From the NCBI GenBank assembly GCA_036504075.1, contig DASXVX010000033.1, forward strand, positions 1 through 64,000: a DNA stretch of 64,000 nucleotides, read 5' to 3'. Below, piece by piece: positions 1 through 8,995 of the stretch. The position numbers were made by a program, and so were the translations under genes. How positions within the stretch are numbered: position 1 is the stretch's first letter; each line of letters opens with the position of its first letter. This DNA comes from DASXVX01 sp036504075 (GTDB lineage Bacteria; Bacillota; Sulfobacillia; Symbiobacteriales; Symbiobacteriaceae). Under the pieces are notes generated by a model that made no database searches, was not told where the DNA came from, and was given only the letters and a program-made list of their open reading frames with translations.

Positions 1-50
1 AGCAACAACTTGTGGACGAAGAGACTGTCGAGCTAGCACTCGCTGAATGA
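1..50 (+). CDS. 3' end of an unidentified gene (partial)
   Basis: Reading frame 3 is open from the window edge to a TGA at 48-50 and encodes the acidic tail QQLVDEETVELALAE. The composition is protein-like and a terminator hairpin follows within a few bases, so this is probably the end of a real gene. The family cannot be recognised from 15 residues. Confidence 0.5.
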   Translation, partial: QQLVDEETVELALAE

Positions 51-52
51 CG

Positions 53-78
53 AAACCGGGGCCCTGTCCCCGGTTTTG
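53..78 (+). terminator. Rho-independent terminator
   Basis: Stem AACCGGGG / CCCCGGTT with loop ccctgt, followed by TTTTGCT. It sits three bases after the stop of the partial gene at the left edge. Confidence 0.7.
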
Positions 79-142
79 CTCCAGCCCGATGGGTTCGCTC
101 AAACTGAGTCGGCTTGGGTCAGAAAGTCCGAGCGCCAACAAC

Positions 143-478
143 GATTCCCGGCGATTTCATTTGATCTCATGCGATCTCATGCAATTCCAAGTCAAGCTTT
201 TTCCAAGGGTTTTGATCTCATCTCAATCCCCGATCATGTCATGCGATTCCCGCCGAGTGGCATTTGCAGCCATGTCGGGGTGAGGGGTCGCGAGGCTAAA
301 TTCCCGGCCCTGGCCGTTTCCCGCCGTTTTCCATGAAATGGTGGCAAAATGGGGCGAAGGTCAGGCCACCAGTTTTGCGATCTCATGCGATTCTGCGCGA
401 TTTCATGTGATTGGTTCTAAACGAGCGCATCCCCCGGCAAGGCCGCACGAGCGGCCCTCCGAGGGTTTTGTGCTACCC
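143..478 (+). repeat. Repeat A, copy 1 (GATYTCAT-phased intergenic repeat)
   Basis: First of four same-orientation copies (others at 7102, 12019, 18931). The left end has consecutive 10-mers (gcgatttcat, ttgatctcat, gcgatctcat); related words recur near the right end. The conserved core includes gaggctaaattcccggccct, a GCC..GGTGGC hairpin and ttggttctaaacgag. It ends in a terminator-like hairpin (about 430-467) followed by gggttttgtg. No gene lies between the preceding terminator and the bicupin gene, so the repeat fills this gap. Nature unknown: a structured RNA, a mobile repeat or a protein-binding element are all possible. Confidence 0.85.
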
Positions 479-575
479 GCAAGGCTGGGCTTTTCCCTCC
501 TGGTCTAGCCTATGCGTACAACCGGGGCCAGGGTCCCGACACGGGGGCCGGTGTCACAAATCACCATGAAATCGT

Positions 576-598
576 AGTATGTAAGTCTCTGGCATACT
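576..598. promoter_or_regulatory. Inverted repeat before the bicupin gene
   Basis: AGTATG and CATACT form perfect 6-bp arms separated by 11 bases, ending 24 bases before the proposed GTG start. It may be an operator or part of the promoter region; short arms make it weak evidence. Confidence 0.3.
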
Positions 599-621
599 TC
601 AAGGTGAGAGGAGGATGTTTG

Positions 622-1821
622 GTGGCAAACCCACTTCCGAATCAAGGCGCGAGTGAACATATCCCGCAGCCCATTAGGAAGGATGGTGAAGGCGCGCCTG
701 ATTTCGGGCCTCGGGATGTCCTGCGGGATCTTCAGAACCCCGACCTGCTGGTTCCACCGGCCACCGATGCGGGAACGGTGCCCAACCTGAGGTTCTCGTT
801 CTCCGACACCTACATGCAGCTAAATCATGGCGGCTGGTCGCGGGAAGTGACGGCTAGACAGTTACCCATCGCAACCACGCTGGCAGGAGTGAACATGGCT
901 CTGACCCCGGGGGGTGTACGTGAATTACACTGGCATCAGCAAGCAGAGTGGGCCTTCATGATCAGGGGGCGGGCACGCATCACCTCGGTCGACCAAGATG
1001 GGCGAAACTTCATTGCCGATGTTGGCCTGGGCGATCTGTGGTACTTCCCGCCCGGGATTCCACACGCCATTCAGGGGCTGGAGAAAGGCTGCGAGTTTCT
1101 GCTGGTCTTCGACGATGGCAGCTTTTCCGACCTCAACACCTTCTCCATCTCCGATTGGTTCGCACACACACCGAAGGAGGTCCTCGCGGCCAATTTCGGC
1201 GTGCCGGAAAGCGCTTTCGCCCACATTCCAGCGAAACAGCGATACATTTACCAATCTGAGGTGCCGGGCCCGTTGGGAATCCAGAAAGTGCCAGATCCTT
1301 ATGGGACAGTGCCGAAGAGCTTCACACACCGGCTCCTTGCGCAGAACCCGATCAGAACTCCAGGAGGGACTGTGCGCATCGTTGATTCAACCAACTTCCC
1401 CATTGCGACCAGGATCGCCGCGGCACTGGTAGAAATCGAGCCGGGCGCAATGAGAGAAATGCACTGGCATCCGAACAACGATGAGTGGCAGTATTACCTA
1501 TCGGGTCAGGGGCGGATGACGGCGTTTGCGGCCAACGGCACCGCTCGCACCTTCGATGTCCGGGCAGGTGATGTAGGCTACATACCGTTCGCCTTCGGCC
1601 ACTACATCCAGAACACCGGTCCCCAAAACTTGTGGTTTCTGGAGATGTTCAAGAGCGACCGCTTCGCGGACGTGTCACTAAACCAGTGGATGGCGCTGAC
1701 CCCTCGGCAGTTGGTACAAGACAACTTACATGCATCACCGGAGCTGATGAACGCGCTGCGAACGGAGAAGTGGCCCGTCGTAAAATACCCGGGAACAGCG
1801 CCGCACCTCCATTTTGTGTGA
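622..1821 (+). CDS. Bicupin oxalate decarboxylase-like protein
   Basis: Resembles the OxdC/OxdD family of cytoplasmic Mn-dependent bicupins that split oxalate to formate and CO2. Both cupin metal sites are visible: HWHQQAEW (H103, H105, E109) and HWHPNNDEW (H281, H283, E288). The second histidines lie in GIPHAIQG and the FAFGHY region. The C-terminal cupin closely matches OxdC wording (ADSTNF-like, GDVGYIPFAFGHY, LNQWMAL). GTG at 622 is chosen because GAGAGGAGG lies six bases upstream; an upstream GTG at 604 overlaps that site. No signal peptide is seen. The active-site lid, SENST in Bacillus OxdC, reads SDLNT here, so the key Glu is Asp and the decarboxylase/oxidase balance is uncertain. Family sure, exact activity inferred. 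Confidence 0.88.
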   Translation: MANPLPNQGASEHIPQPIRKDGEGAPDFGPRDVLRDLQNPDLLVPPATDAGTVPNLRFSFSDTYMQLNHGGWSREVTARQLPIATTLAGVNMALTPGGVRELHWHQQAEWAFMIRGRARITSVDQDGRNFIADVGLGDLWYFPPGIPHAIQGLEKGCEFLLVFDDGSFSDLNTFSISDWFAHTPKEVLAANFGVPESAFAHIPAKQRYIYQSEVPGPLGIQKVPDPYGTVPKSFTHRLLAQNPIRTPGGTVRIVDSTNFPIATRIAAALVEIEPGAMREMHWHPNNDEWQYYLSGQGRMTAFAANGTARTFDVRAGDVGYIPFAFGHYIQNTGPQNLWFLEMFKSDRFADVSLNQWMALTPRQLVQDNLHASPELMNALRTEKWPVVKYPGTAPHLHFV

Positions 1822-2124
1822 ACTCCGACATGCACATTGTCTGCATGTCCATTCCAATGCGGCCTGACTTCGCTTTTAGGTCCATCGAATATCAGTTACG
1901 CCAAGAAAAGCGGATGCAGAGGGACCAGTAGAGCGAACTGGGGCTAAGGTGCCCCTGCGTTTCCCCGCCCACCGTTCGCACTGGGAAGAGGTCGGACCCT
2001 GAGACCCGTCTGATCCAAGCCGACGGCGAAAGGGGGAGAACGGCTCTCCCTTGTCTAATTACCCAAGGGAATGATCCGCCCTGCCCGGCCCTTTGGGTAA
2101 TTTGCGATTCAGGGGTGAGTAACC
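1822..2124. other. Intergenic region, hairpins only
   Basis: No coding frame is convincing here. It contains a small hairpin AAGGGGGAGA/TCTCCCTT near 2030-2052 and the long inverted repeat listed separately, just upstream of the LuxR-type regulator. Confidence 0.5.
2057..2102. promoter_or_regulatory. Inverted repeat, candidate operator of the LuxR-type regulator
   Basis: AATTACCCAAGGG (2057-2069) and CCCTTTGGGTAATT (2089-2102) are near-perfect inverted arms ending 22 bases before the regulator start. Their position suggests autoregulation, though the structure could also act in the mRNA leader. Confidence 0.45.
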
Positions 2125-5100
2125 ATGCCCAGAACGGCGGCGCACAGCGTGACCTGGTCCCCGGAGCGGGACGCCTACGACCTGCACGAACCGGGTCGCA
2201 CAGCCCCCGCCCCCCTGCCCGAAGAAGCAGAATGGGTGCTGTGGCTTTCCACCCGCACGTCGTTCGCCTTTCAGGGCCGACACGGGCACCTGACCCTGCG
2301 GAAGGAATCACGCGGCGCCGGCGAGGGGTACTGGTATGCCTATCGCGGCCTGGGGGGCCGGACCCGCAAGCGCTACGCCGGCAAAACTGCGCAACTCTTC
2401 GTCGCCCACCTCGAAGCGATCGCCCGGGATCTTGCGGGTGAGCCGGAATCCAGGCCGCCCCGCCCGCACCCAAAACGCGAGTCGCCTGAACTGCCCCTGC
2501 TGACGGCCAAGCTCCAACCGCCCCGGCCGGCCGTCTCCCTGGTGCTGCGCGAACGGTTGCTGGCGCAACTGGATGGCGCCCTGGACCACCGGGTCACCCT
2601 GGTGTCGGCGCCGGCCGGCTTTGGCAAGACCACGCTGGTCAGCCAGTGGATTGGCGACCGCAGCGCCCGAGGGCCGTTTCCGCCGGTCGCCTGGCTCGCG
2701 CTGGATGCCGACGACAACCATCCCGTCCGGTTCTGGCGCCTTGTCATCACGGCCTGCCAGGCGTTTCACGCCGAACTGGGCCGATCATCAACCCTCGCCC
2801 TGCTGGGCGATGCCGCCGGGATTCGCACCGGGCGGGATTCGGTGGAGGCCGCGCTCACCTACTTCCTCAATGATCTGGCCCGCCTGGCCTGCCGGGGGCT
2901 GCTCGTGCTGGAAGACTACCAGGCCATCACGGAGCCTGCCATTCATGAATCGGTTGGCTTCCTGGCCGATCACCTGCCTCCGGATGTGCAGATTGTGGTG
3001 CTGACCCGCAGCACGCCGCCGTTGCCACTGGTCCGGTGGCGGGCCCGGGGCGATCTCTGTGAAGTCGATACCGGCGACTTGCGTTTCGCGCCGGACGAGA
3101 CCGCCGCGTTTCTCCGGCAGGCGCTGGCGCTGCCGCTTTCCGATGAGGCCTGCCGGCGGTTCCACGATCACCTGGAAGGCTGGGCCGCCGGGATGCGGCT
3201 GCTGGCGCTGACCCTGCCGGGGCGCCTGCCGCAGCAGGAGGTCGAGCAGCGGCTCGCGACCCTGGCCGGCCACAACCGGCCCGTTCTGGACTACTTCGTC
3301 ACCGAGGTGTGGGGCGCCCAGCCCGAGCCGCTCCGGCGCTTCGTGCTGCAGACCAGCGTCCTCCCCCGCCTGACCGGCGCCCTGTGCGATGCCGTAACCG
3401 GCAGGTCGGACAGCGAGGCGGTGCTGCACCAATTGGCGCGCGCCAATCTGTTCCTGGAGCCGCTGGATGGGGCCGGGCAATGGTTCCGGTATCACGCCCG
3501 CTTCGCCGAGGCCATGCAGCAGGAAGCCCGGCGCCGTCTCGGCGAGGATGCGGTCCGGGCGCTGCACCGGTCCGCCGGCCGTTGGTTCGCTGCGCAAGGG
3601 ATGCCGGCCGATGCAACCGATGCGGCCTTCAGCGCCGGGGATCTCCCCCACGCCGCTGCGCTGATCGAGGGGATCATCGGGAAACAGCACGTGCTGCAGG
3701 TGAAGGAGCACCAGACGCTCCGGCGCTGGGTGGCGCAAATCCCGGAGGCGGTCCTCCGGCAGCACCCCGCCATCTGCCTGGCGAACGCTGCAGCGCTGGT
3801 CTTTGGCGTGATGTCCGCCCAAATTACCCAATCGGCGGTGGATCAGATCGAACCCATGCTGATCATGGCCGAGCAGGCCTGGCGGCACGAAGGGAACCTG
3901 GCCAGGCTGGGCGAGGTCTTTGCCTTTCGCGCCATGTGCGCCCTGGGCGCCACCCAGCCCAAGGAGGCGGCAACGTGGGGCAGGCAGGCGCTCGCCGCCT
4001 TACCGCCCGAGGCCGAGACCTGGCGCGGCATCTGCCTGGGCGTCATCGGGATGGCCGAGACGGAGCCCGGCCGGCTTGACGTGGCCCGGCAGCAGTTTCA
4101 GGCGGCACGGGCGGCCTGGCAGACCCTGGGGAACGATTACTTCCTGCGGGGGAGTACGCTGCTCCTCGCCGCCATCTGCGCCGGCCAGAGCGAACTGCGC
4201 CTGGCCGCCGAGCACTATCGCTGGGGGCTCGCCGACGCACGGGCCCACGGGGACCTGTCAGATGTGGCGCAGGCCCAGTTGGGCCTGGCGACGCTCAACT
4301 ACGAGTGGAACGACCTGGATGCGGCGGAGCAGCTGGCACAGGAGGCGCTGGCGGTCAGCCGGCAGGTGCACGATGAAGAGACGGCGGTACGGGCCGAATT
4401 GGTCCTGGTGCAAGTTCGGCGTACGCAGGGGCTCACGGAACAGGCGCAGCAAGGGCTGGCGGCACTGCTTGCCCGCGTGCAGCCCGATCCCACCCCGCAG
4501 CTATACCGGGATGTGCTGGCCTGCCAGGCCGGCATCCACCTGGCCTCGGGCGATCTCTTCGCCGCACAGCGGGCCCTGGCAGCGCTCGCCGGCGAGGGCG
4601 GCCTCCATCCGCCCGCGTGGCATGACCGACAGGAACTGCTGGCGGCCCGCCTGCTGCTCCGTACGGGGGACGCCCGGGCTGCGTCTGCGCTCCTGAGCCG
4701 CCTGGCTTCGGTCGCACAGGCTGCAGGCCGCCGGGGCAGCGACCTGGAGATCCAGGTGTTGATGGCCCTGGCCCATTTCGCCGCCCGGGAGGAGCGCAAG
4801 GCCGTCCACCGCCTGGCCGCTTTGCTGCCACAGGCCCGGGCGGAGGGGTATGTCCGCCTGTTCCTGGATGAAGGCGATGGCATGGCCGATCTGCTGCGCT
4901 TGTTCTTACCCAAGACGTCCGACGCAGCGCTGCGCGCCTATCTGCAGACCCTCCTGCAGGCCTTCGGCGCCGTGCGGACGGCGGGGACTAAACAGGTCAT
5001 GACCCCGCAGCTCGCAGAGCCACTATCCGCCCAGGAGCAGCGAGTGCTGCGGCTGCTGGCCGCCGGGCGTCCAAATGCGGCCATCGCCGGGGAACTGGTC

Positions 5101-5208
5101 GTTTCCGTCAACACGGTCAAAGCCCACCTGAAGAGTCTTTACCGCAAACTCGGCGCCACCGGCCGCCTGCAGGCCGTCGAGGCGGCCCGCCACCTCCAGT
5201 TGCTCTGA
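2125..5208 (+). CDS. MalT-like LuxR family transcriptional regulator (LAL type)
   Basis: A 1027-residue ATP-dependent regulator. The N-terminal ~110 residues hold a basic WLSTRTSFAFQG...YWYAYR module often found fused in front of such proteins. A P-loop ATPase follows (GFGKTTLV, residues 165-172), then a long helical TPR-like sensor region (about 450-900). The LuxR helix-turn-helix is at the C-terminus (LSAQEQRVLRLLAAGRPNAA, then VSVNTVKAHLKSLYRKLG). ATG 2125 has AGGGGTGAG just upstream. MalT-type proteins bind an inducer and ATP, oligomerise and activate nearby promoters. The hydrolase gene directly downstream on the same strand is the obvious target, but the inducer cannot be deduced. Confidence 0.88.
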   Translation: MPRTAAHSVTWSPERDAYDLHEPGRTAPAPLPEEAEWVLWLSTRTSFAFQGRHGHLTLRKESRGAGEGYWYAYRGLGGRTRKRYAGKTAQLFVAHLEAIARDLAGEPESRPPRPHPKRESPELPLLTAKLQPPRPAVSLVLRERLLAQLDGALDHRVTLVSAPAGFGKTTLVSQWIGDRSARGPFPPVAWLALDADDNHPVRFWRLVITACQAFHAELGRSSTLALLGDAAGIRTGRDSVEAALTYFLNDLARLACRGLLVLEDYQAITEPAIHESVGFLADHLPPDVQIVVLTRSTPPLPLVRWRARGDLCEVDTGDLRFAPDETAAFLRQALALPLSDEACRRFHDHLEGWAAGMRLLALTLPGRLPQQEVEQRLATLAGHNRPVLDYFVTEVWGAQPEPLRRFVLQTSVLPRLTGALCDAVTGRSDSEAVLHQLARANLFLEPLDGAGQWFRYHARFAEAMQQEARRRLGEDAVRALHRSAGRWFAAQGMPADATDAAFSAGDLPHAAALIEGIIGKQHVLQVKEHQTLRRWVAQIPEAVLRQHPAICLANAAALVFGVMSAQITQSAVDQIEPMLIMAEQAWRHEGNLARLGEVFAFRAMCALGATQPKEAATWGRQALAALPPEAETWRGICLGVIGMAETEPGRLDVARQQFQAARAAWQTLGNDYFLRGSTLLLAAICAGQSELRLAAEHYRWGLADARAHGDLSDVAQAQLGLATLNYEWNDLDAAEQLAQEALAVSRQVHDEETAVRAELVLVQVRRTQGLTEQAQQGLAALLARVQPDPTPQLYRDVLACQAGIHLASGDLFAAQRALAALAGEGGLHPPAWHDRQELLAARLLLRTGDARAASALLSRLASVAQAAGRRGSDLEIQVLMALAHFAAREERKAVHRLAALLPQARAEGYVRLFLDEGDGMADLLRLFLPKTSDAALRAYLQTLLQAFGAVRTAGTKQVMTPQLAEPLSAQEQRVLRLLAAGRPNAAIAGELVVSVNTVKAHLKSLYRKLGATGRLQAVEAARHLQLL

Positions 5209-5322
5209 AACGCTCCGGCGAAATCACCCGCCCGCCTATCCGGGTGGGTGATACTGTTTCGGCCGGCTTTCTTCGATAATGAATGCACGAGCAGCACCAA
5301 GCGAAAAGAAAGGGATCACACA

Positions 5323-6153
5323 ATGCCTGAAACAAAGACGGCCACGTTCACCCGGTCCCGGGTGATTTCTCAGGACGGGACAACCATCGGCTACCAGACG
5401 ATCGGCCGGGGTCCGGGCCTGGTCGTGGTGCACGGCGGGTTCCGGGCCGCACAGCATTACCACCGGCTGGCTCAGGCGCTGGCCGATTCATTTACGGTGC
5501 ACATCGTGGACCGGCGCGGCCGCGGCGACAGCGGACCCCAGGGCGATGCGTACAGCATCGCAAAAGAGTGCGAAGATGTCGCCGCCGTGCTCCGGGAGAC
5601 CGGCTCCGCCTATCTGTTCGGCCACAGTTATGGGGCTTTCGTGGCGCTGGAATCGGCGCTGGTCAATCCGCAGGTTACGAAAATGGCCCTCTACGAACCG
5701 CCCGTCGGTGGGTTTCCATCCGACTGGATCCCGGCGTTCGAAGCAGCCCTGGCCAATGGCGATAGCTTGGAGGCGCTCGTGGTTTTCATTAAGGGAATGG
5801 GCCTTTCGGCTGACGTTGACAAGATGCCGAAATGGCTGCTGAAAGTGCTGTTTCGCCTGATGTTGAGCGGACCGAAGGGGAAGCTGACGAAGGCCCTGCT
5901 GCCGACGCTGGTGTTGGAGTTCCGCGAGGGGCGGAAGCTGGATTCCCGGATTGAAAAATACGGCGCCATTGCCATCGGCACGCTGATTATCGCGGGTGAC
6001 AAGAGCCCGGCCTGGCTGCTGGAACCGGCAGGGTTGCTCAAGGAGACCATTCCGGGTGCTCAACTGCTCGTGCTTCCAGGTCTTGACCACAACGCGCCGG
6101 ATGAGAACGCACCCACGCAGGTCGCCCAACATTTGAGGGCCGCTTTTGCGTGA
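5323..6153 (+). CDS. Alpha/beta-fold hydrolase
   Basis: A 276-residue single-domain alpha/beta hydrolase. Visible are the oxyanion HGG (VVVHGGF), the strand-4 IVDRRGRGDSG, the nucleophile elbow LFGHSYGAF with serine, and a late histidine in GLDHNAPDENAP. ATG 5323 is preferred over an earlier in-frame ATG at 5248 because AAAGGGA precedes it and family homology starts there. It lies 114 bases after the MalT-like regulator and shares its direction, so it is probably regulated by it. A strong terminator follows. Substrate unknown. Confidence 0.85.
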   Translation: MPETKTATFTRSRVISQDGTTIGYQTIGRGPGLVVVHGGFRAAQHYHRLAQALADSFTVHIVDRRGRGDSGPQGDAYSIAKECEDVAAVLRETGSAYLFGHSYGAFVALESALVNPQVTKMALYEPPVGGFPSDWIPAFEAALANGDSLEALVVFIKGMGLSADVDKMPKWLLKVLFRLMLSGPKGKLTKALLPTLVLEFREGRKLDSRIEKYGAIAIGTLIIAGDKSPAWLLEPAGLLKETIPGAQLLVLPGLDHNAPDENAPTQVAQHLRAAFA

Positions 6154-6195
6154 GTCCGGCCCGTCCCGCCGGGGAGGTTGAGGAAGTGCTGGATG

Positions 6196-6235
6196 AACAG
6201 CAAACGCCGGGCAGGGCTGCCCGGCGTTTGCTGTT
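6196..6235. terminator. Bidirectional terminator
   Basis: 19-bp arms (AACAGCAAACGCCGGGCAG and its complement) between the convergent hydrolase gene (+) and the hypothetical gene at 6308 (-). Confidence 0.75.
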
Positions 6236-6307
6236 CCTGCGCGAAAGGTGCGTTTTGCGGAACGATGTAAGTGTTTGTCCGCTTTATGGAGAGGCAGGAG
6301 ACTTTGT

Positions 6308-6946
6308 TTATTGTTCGGCAGCGGGCTTGGAATCGGCGGCGAGGTTGGGGTCGGTTGCGGGCTTGGCTTCGGCGACCGGCTTGGCTTCGGCGGTGGGTTT
6401 GGTGTCGGTGGCGGACTTGGTGCTGGTGGCAGCCTTGGCGTCGGTGGCGGACTGATTCTTGGCCTTGCGGGGGGTCGTTCGCTTGGGCAGTGCAATCTGC
6501 AGGTAAATGAGCAGGGAAGGTTTCCCGTTGCTGTCGGAGCCAATCGTCACCTTGACGTCACGCTTGCCAAGCGGCCGCAGGCTCGGCTTTTCCGCGAAGC
6601 AGCCGCCGAGGTGGATCGCGACGGTGCCATCGGCGAGCGGACGCACCGGCATAATCCCAATTGCAGCGCCGAGAACCGGGCGGACCACCACGAGCCCCTG
6701 GTCCTCATCGGCCTCGAAAATTGCCCCGCTCTTATCTTTATCGAGCCCTTCCGCATGAACCAGGCTGTGCCAGTAATCGGTGCCGCCGGCATTCACGACA
6801 AATCGGCCGCTCGGGTAGATGGTGCCGCCCTCCGAGTCCCGCCCGGCGCCGCCGGTAACGGCGACGGTGGTGACGATCGGCCGCAGGTTGTAGCCCGTCG
6901 TGGGATGCATGGCCTGGAGCTCTTGAATTTCCTTAAGTGTGAGCAT
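6308..6946 (-). CDS. Hypothetical protein with Ala/Lys/Pro/Thr-rich tail
   Basis: A 212-residue protein of unrecognised family. The globular part (about residues 1-150) is mixed alpha/beta. The last ~50 residues are a low-complexity repeat of units such as ATDAKAATS, TAEAKPVAEAKPATD, likely a disordered linker or tail. ATG at 6946 is supported by GGAGGAGATTT immediately upstream; earlier in-frame starts lack this. No signal peptide or membrane helix is seen. It stands alone between the hydrolase (convergent) and repeat A copy 2. Confidence 0.7.
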   Translation of the reverse strand: MLTLKEIQELQAMHPTTGYNLRPIVTTVAVTGGAGRDSEGGTIYPSGRFVVNAGGTDYWHSLVHAEGLDKDKSGAIFEADEDQGLVVVRPVLGAAIGIMPVRPLADGTVAIHLGGCFAEKPSLRPLGKRDVKVTIGSDSNGKPSLLIYLQIALPKRTTPRKAKNQSATDAKAATSTKSATDTKPTAEAKPVAEAKPATDPNLAADSKPAAEQ

Positions 6947-7101
6947 AAATCTCCTCCTCTCCCGCCGTTGTTGAATCCCGACACCGGGTACCGCAGCGCC
7001 GGTCTTCACATTTCCAAGTATAGGTTAATTGGCATGTATATGTCAATACTAATTTTTCCTATTATGTGGATGACTTTCCGGAAGCCCCGGGACGGCGTCA
7101 C

Positions 7102-7430
7102 GATTCCCCTGTGATCGCAATCGATCTCATTCGATCTCAGGCGGTTCCAGGTCAAGCTTTTTCAAAGGGTTTTGATCTCATCTCAACCCCTGATCATTTC
7201 ATTCGATTCCCGCAGGTTGGCATTTGCAGCTGGGTCGGGGTGTGGCGTCGCGAGGCTAAACTCCCGGCCCTGGCCGTTTCCCGCCACATTTCATGAAATG
7301 GTGGCAGAATGCGGCGAAGGCCGGGCCGCCAGTTTTTCGATCTCATGTGATCTCATGCGATTGGTTCTAAACGAGCCAAGCCCCCGGCAAGGCCGCACGA
7401 GCGGCCTGCCAGGGGTTTTGTGCTACCCTC
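7102..7430 (+). repeat. Repeat A, copy 2
   Basis: Same orientation and layout as copy 1, from gattccc to the hairpin ccccggcaaggccgc/gcggcctgcc followed by aggggttttgtgc. The central hairpin is near-perfect here: CCACATTTCATGAAATGGTGG-like. Phased gatctcat words occur at both ends. It fills the gap upstream of the hypothetical gene at 6308. Confidence 0.85.
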
Positions 7431-7757
7431 AGGCCTGGGTTGTCCCATTCCGGAAGCTCCACAATCGGCGCACCAGTATGGCTCCCTCGGCCCGGGTGCC
7501 GCTTTGACCTGGATTGTCCGTCTGCCGCGATCCTATGGCACCCGGATGGGAAACGGACACCGGAGAAGCCGCTAATCCGCCTGGCTGGTCATGAGGTGTA
7601 CCGCCTGGCGACTATTTGAACGGCAAGTTTTTTGCTGTCGAATGCCGACGATCGAAACACCGGGAGCCCGCCACCTTTCAGCAAGGTTCGCGGGCTCCCG
7701 GTGCTATGCTGATAGCGGAGCTGTCTGCGGGCGTCCCCGAGAGGGGGCGACCGAACG

Positions 7758-7838
7758 ATGAAGATCACGATTGAGTTGGATCCTGTTACGTTTATCATAC
7801 TCGTCGTGCTTCTGATTCGCCTGGTGCTTCCGCTATAA
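7758..7838 (+). CDS. 26-residue hydrophobic peptide (type I toxin-like)
   Basis: ATG 7758 to TAA 7836-7838 encodes MKITIELDP followed by a hydrophobic stretch VTFIILVVLLIRLVLPL that could span a membrane. GAGAGGGGG lies 7-10 bases upstream but is locked in a hairpin CGTCCCC/GGGGGCG. The copy at 10024 differs at seven codons, four synonymous and three conservative (V/I, I/L, I/M), which indicates selection on the peptide. Small size, hydrophobicity, duplication and a sequestered ribosome site recall type I toxins, but no known family is recognised. Confidence 0.65.
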   Translation: MKITIELDPVTFIILVVLLIRLVLPL

Positions 7839-7916
7839 CATAGCGGCGGCGCAATAGGACCCGGTCCGAAAGGCGCCGCCGTCACGGTTAAGGTGGGACG
7901 GCGACTGCGGGCTCCT

Positions 7917-7949
7917 GGGCATCCGTCACGGCGGATGCCCATTTTCATT
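7917..7949 (+). terminator. Terminator of small-peptide gene, copy 1
   Basis: Stem GGGCATCCG / CGGATGCCC then ATTTTCATT. Confidence 0.75.
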
Positions 7950-8102
7950 ATGGACACTTTTCCGTGAGACTATACCCACCACTTGCCCATTGCCAGACAT
8001 ACATACGACGGCAGCGCCAGCTATGGTTTAGCCGGTTTTGGACAGCCAGGTGCACGCCAACGAATGACTTGGGTCCGCACGTGGGGGCGGCCGGCCAGGC
8101 GG

Positions 8103-8948
8103 TCAACAATCATGGCACCCCGTCCAAGCTCTGATGGACGCCAGAAATACCTGGTTGAAAATCTCCGGCGCGGTCTCGTGCGGGAAGTGTCCCGCCCCGG
8201 GCACCACAGTGACTCGAGCGCCCCCCACCGCTCCCGTGAGCAACGCGGCAAGGCGCCCGGCATGCGCCACCGGGAAGGTGCGGTCGTTTTCCCCCCAGAT
8301 CACCTGGACCGGCGCACTCACGCCAGCCAGATTCGGCACGACCGACGGAGCGGTCGAATCACGCACATGCGCCAGCATACCCGCCTGGTTTTCCGGCCGT
8401 CGGTAGCGGCGCCAGTAGTCTGCCGCCACATCTTCAGCCACAGCGTGCCCGTAGAAGCGGGCCAAATCTGCACGAAACCGGGTTTCGTGGGACCACCGGC
8501 GGCTGACCAGCCAACCGCCCAGGGGCAGAGCGCCCGGCAAGCGTCCCGCCTGGCGGACCGGTCCGGGGGTGGCTAAAGCGGAGGCGTCCACGAGGGTAAG
8601 CGAGCGCACCAGCGCGGGGTGGCGCAGGGCCAGCCACAGGGCGACCTTGCCGCCCATGCTGTGACCGGCAACATGGACAGGCCCCGCTCCAAGCGTTTCA
8701 AGTACACTGGCACAGGCATCAGCCAGAGCCACGTGCCCGTAGTTCCCCGTGACTTCGTCTGCGCTTTCGCCGAAGCCCGGGAGATCAACCGCCAGCGCCG
8801 ACCAGCCTGCGGCAGCCACCGCCGGGACCTGGTGACGCCAGGAGAAGTTGGAGCCCAGGAACCCGTGGATGAGGAATACGCCGCGGCCGGTGCCTTCTCT
8901 GACCACATGGACCCGGCGGCCCGCGACTTGAACCCAGATGTTTTCCAT
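8103..8948 (-). CDS. Alpha/beta-fold hydrolase
   Basis: A 281-residue hydrolase of the MhpC/BioH-like group. Motifs: oxyanion loop LIHGFLGSNFSW, strand VDLPGFGESAD, nucleophile elbow AGHSMGGKVALW, acid in WGENDRTFPVAHA, and histidine in GAGHFPHETAPE, giving a full Ser-Asp-His triad. GGGAG lies eight bases before ATG 8948. It is followed on the same strand by no gene and preceded by the UMP kinase-like gene 47 bases upstream, so the two may be co-transcribed. Both are enclosed by the two repeat B copies. Substrate unknown; a haloperoxidase- or ester-hydrolase-type role is possible. Confidence 0.87.
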   Translation of the reverse strand: MENIWVQVAGRRVHVVREGTGRGVFLIHGFLGSNFSWRHQVPAVAAAGWSALAVDLPGFGESADEVTGNYGHVALADACASVLETLGAGPVHVAGHSMGGKVALWLALRHPALVRSLTLVDASALATPGPVRQAGRLPGALPLGGWLVSRRWSHETRFRADLARFYGHAVAEDVAADYWRRYRRPENQAGMLAHVRDSTAPSVVPNLAGVSAPVQVIWGENDRTFPVAHAGRLAALLTGAVGGARVTVVPGAGHFPHETAPEIFNQVFLASIRAWTGCHDC

Positions 8949-8995
8949 CGCTTACTCCCAATTCGCGCATCCGTGTCCTCGAACGAAACCCCCCA

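Larger units (their letters stand above)
7591..8055 (+). repeat. Repeat B, copy 1 (small-peptide gene unit)
   Basis: A ~0.46 kb unit repeated in the same direction at 9856-10314. It contains, in order, a hairpin CACCGGGAGCCCGC/GCGGGCTCCCGGTG (7658-7703), a possible extended -10 (TGCTATGCT, 7702-7710), a hairpin over the ribosome site (7732-7749), a 26-codon gene, a GC-rich hairpin and a terminator (7917-7949). Similarity with copy 2 fades gradually after the terminator. The two copies bracket the hydrolase/pyrH pair. Confidence 0.85.
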
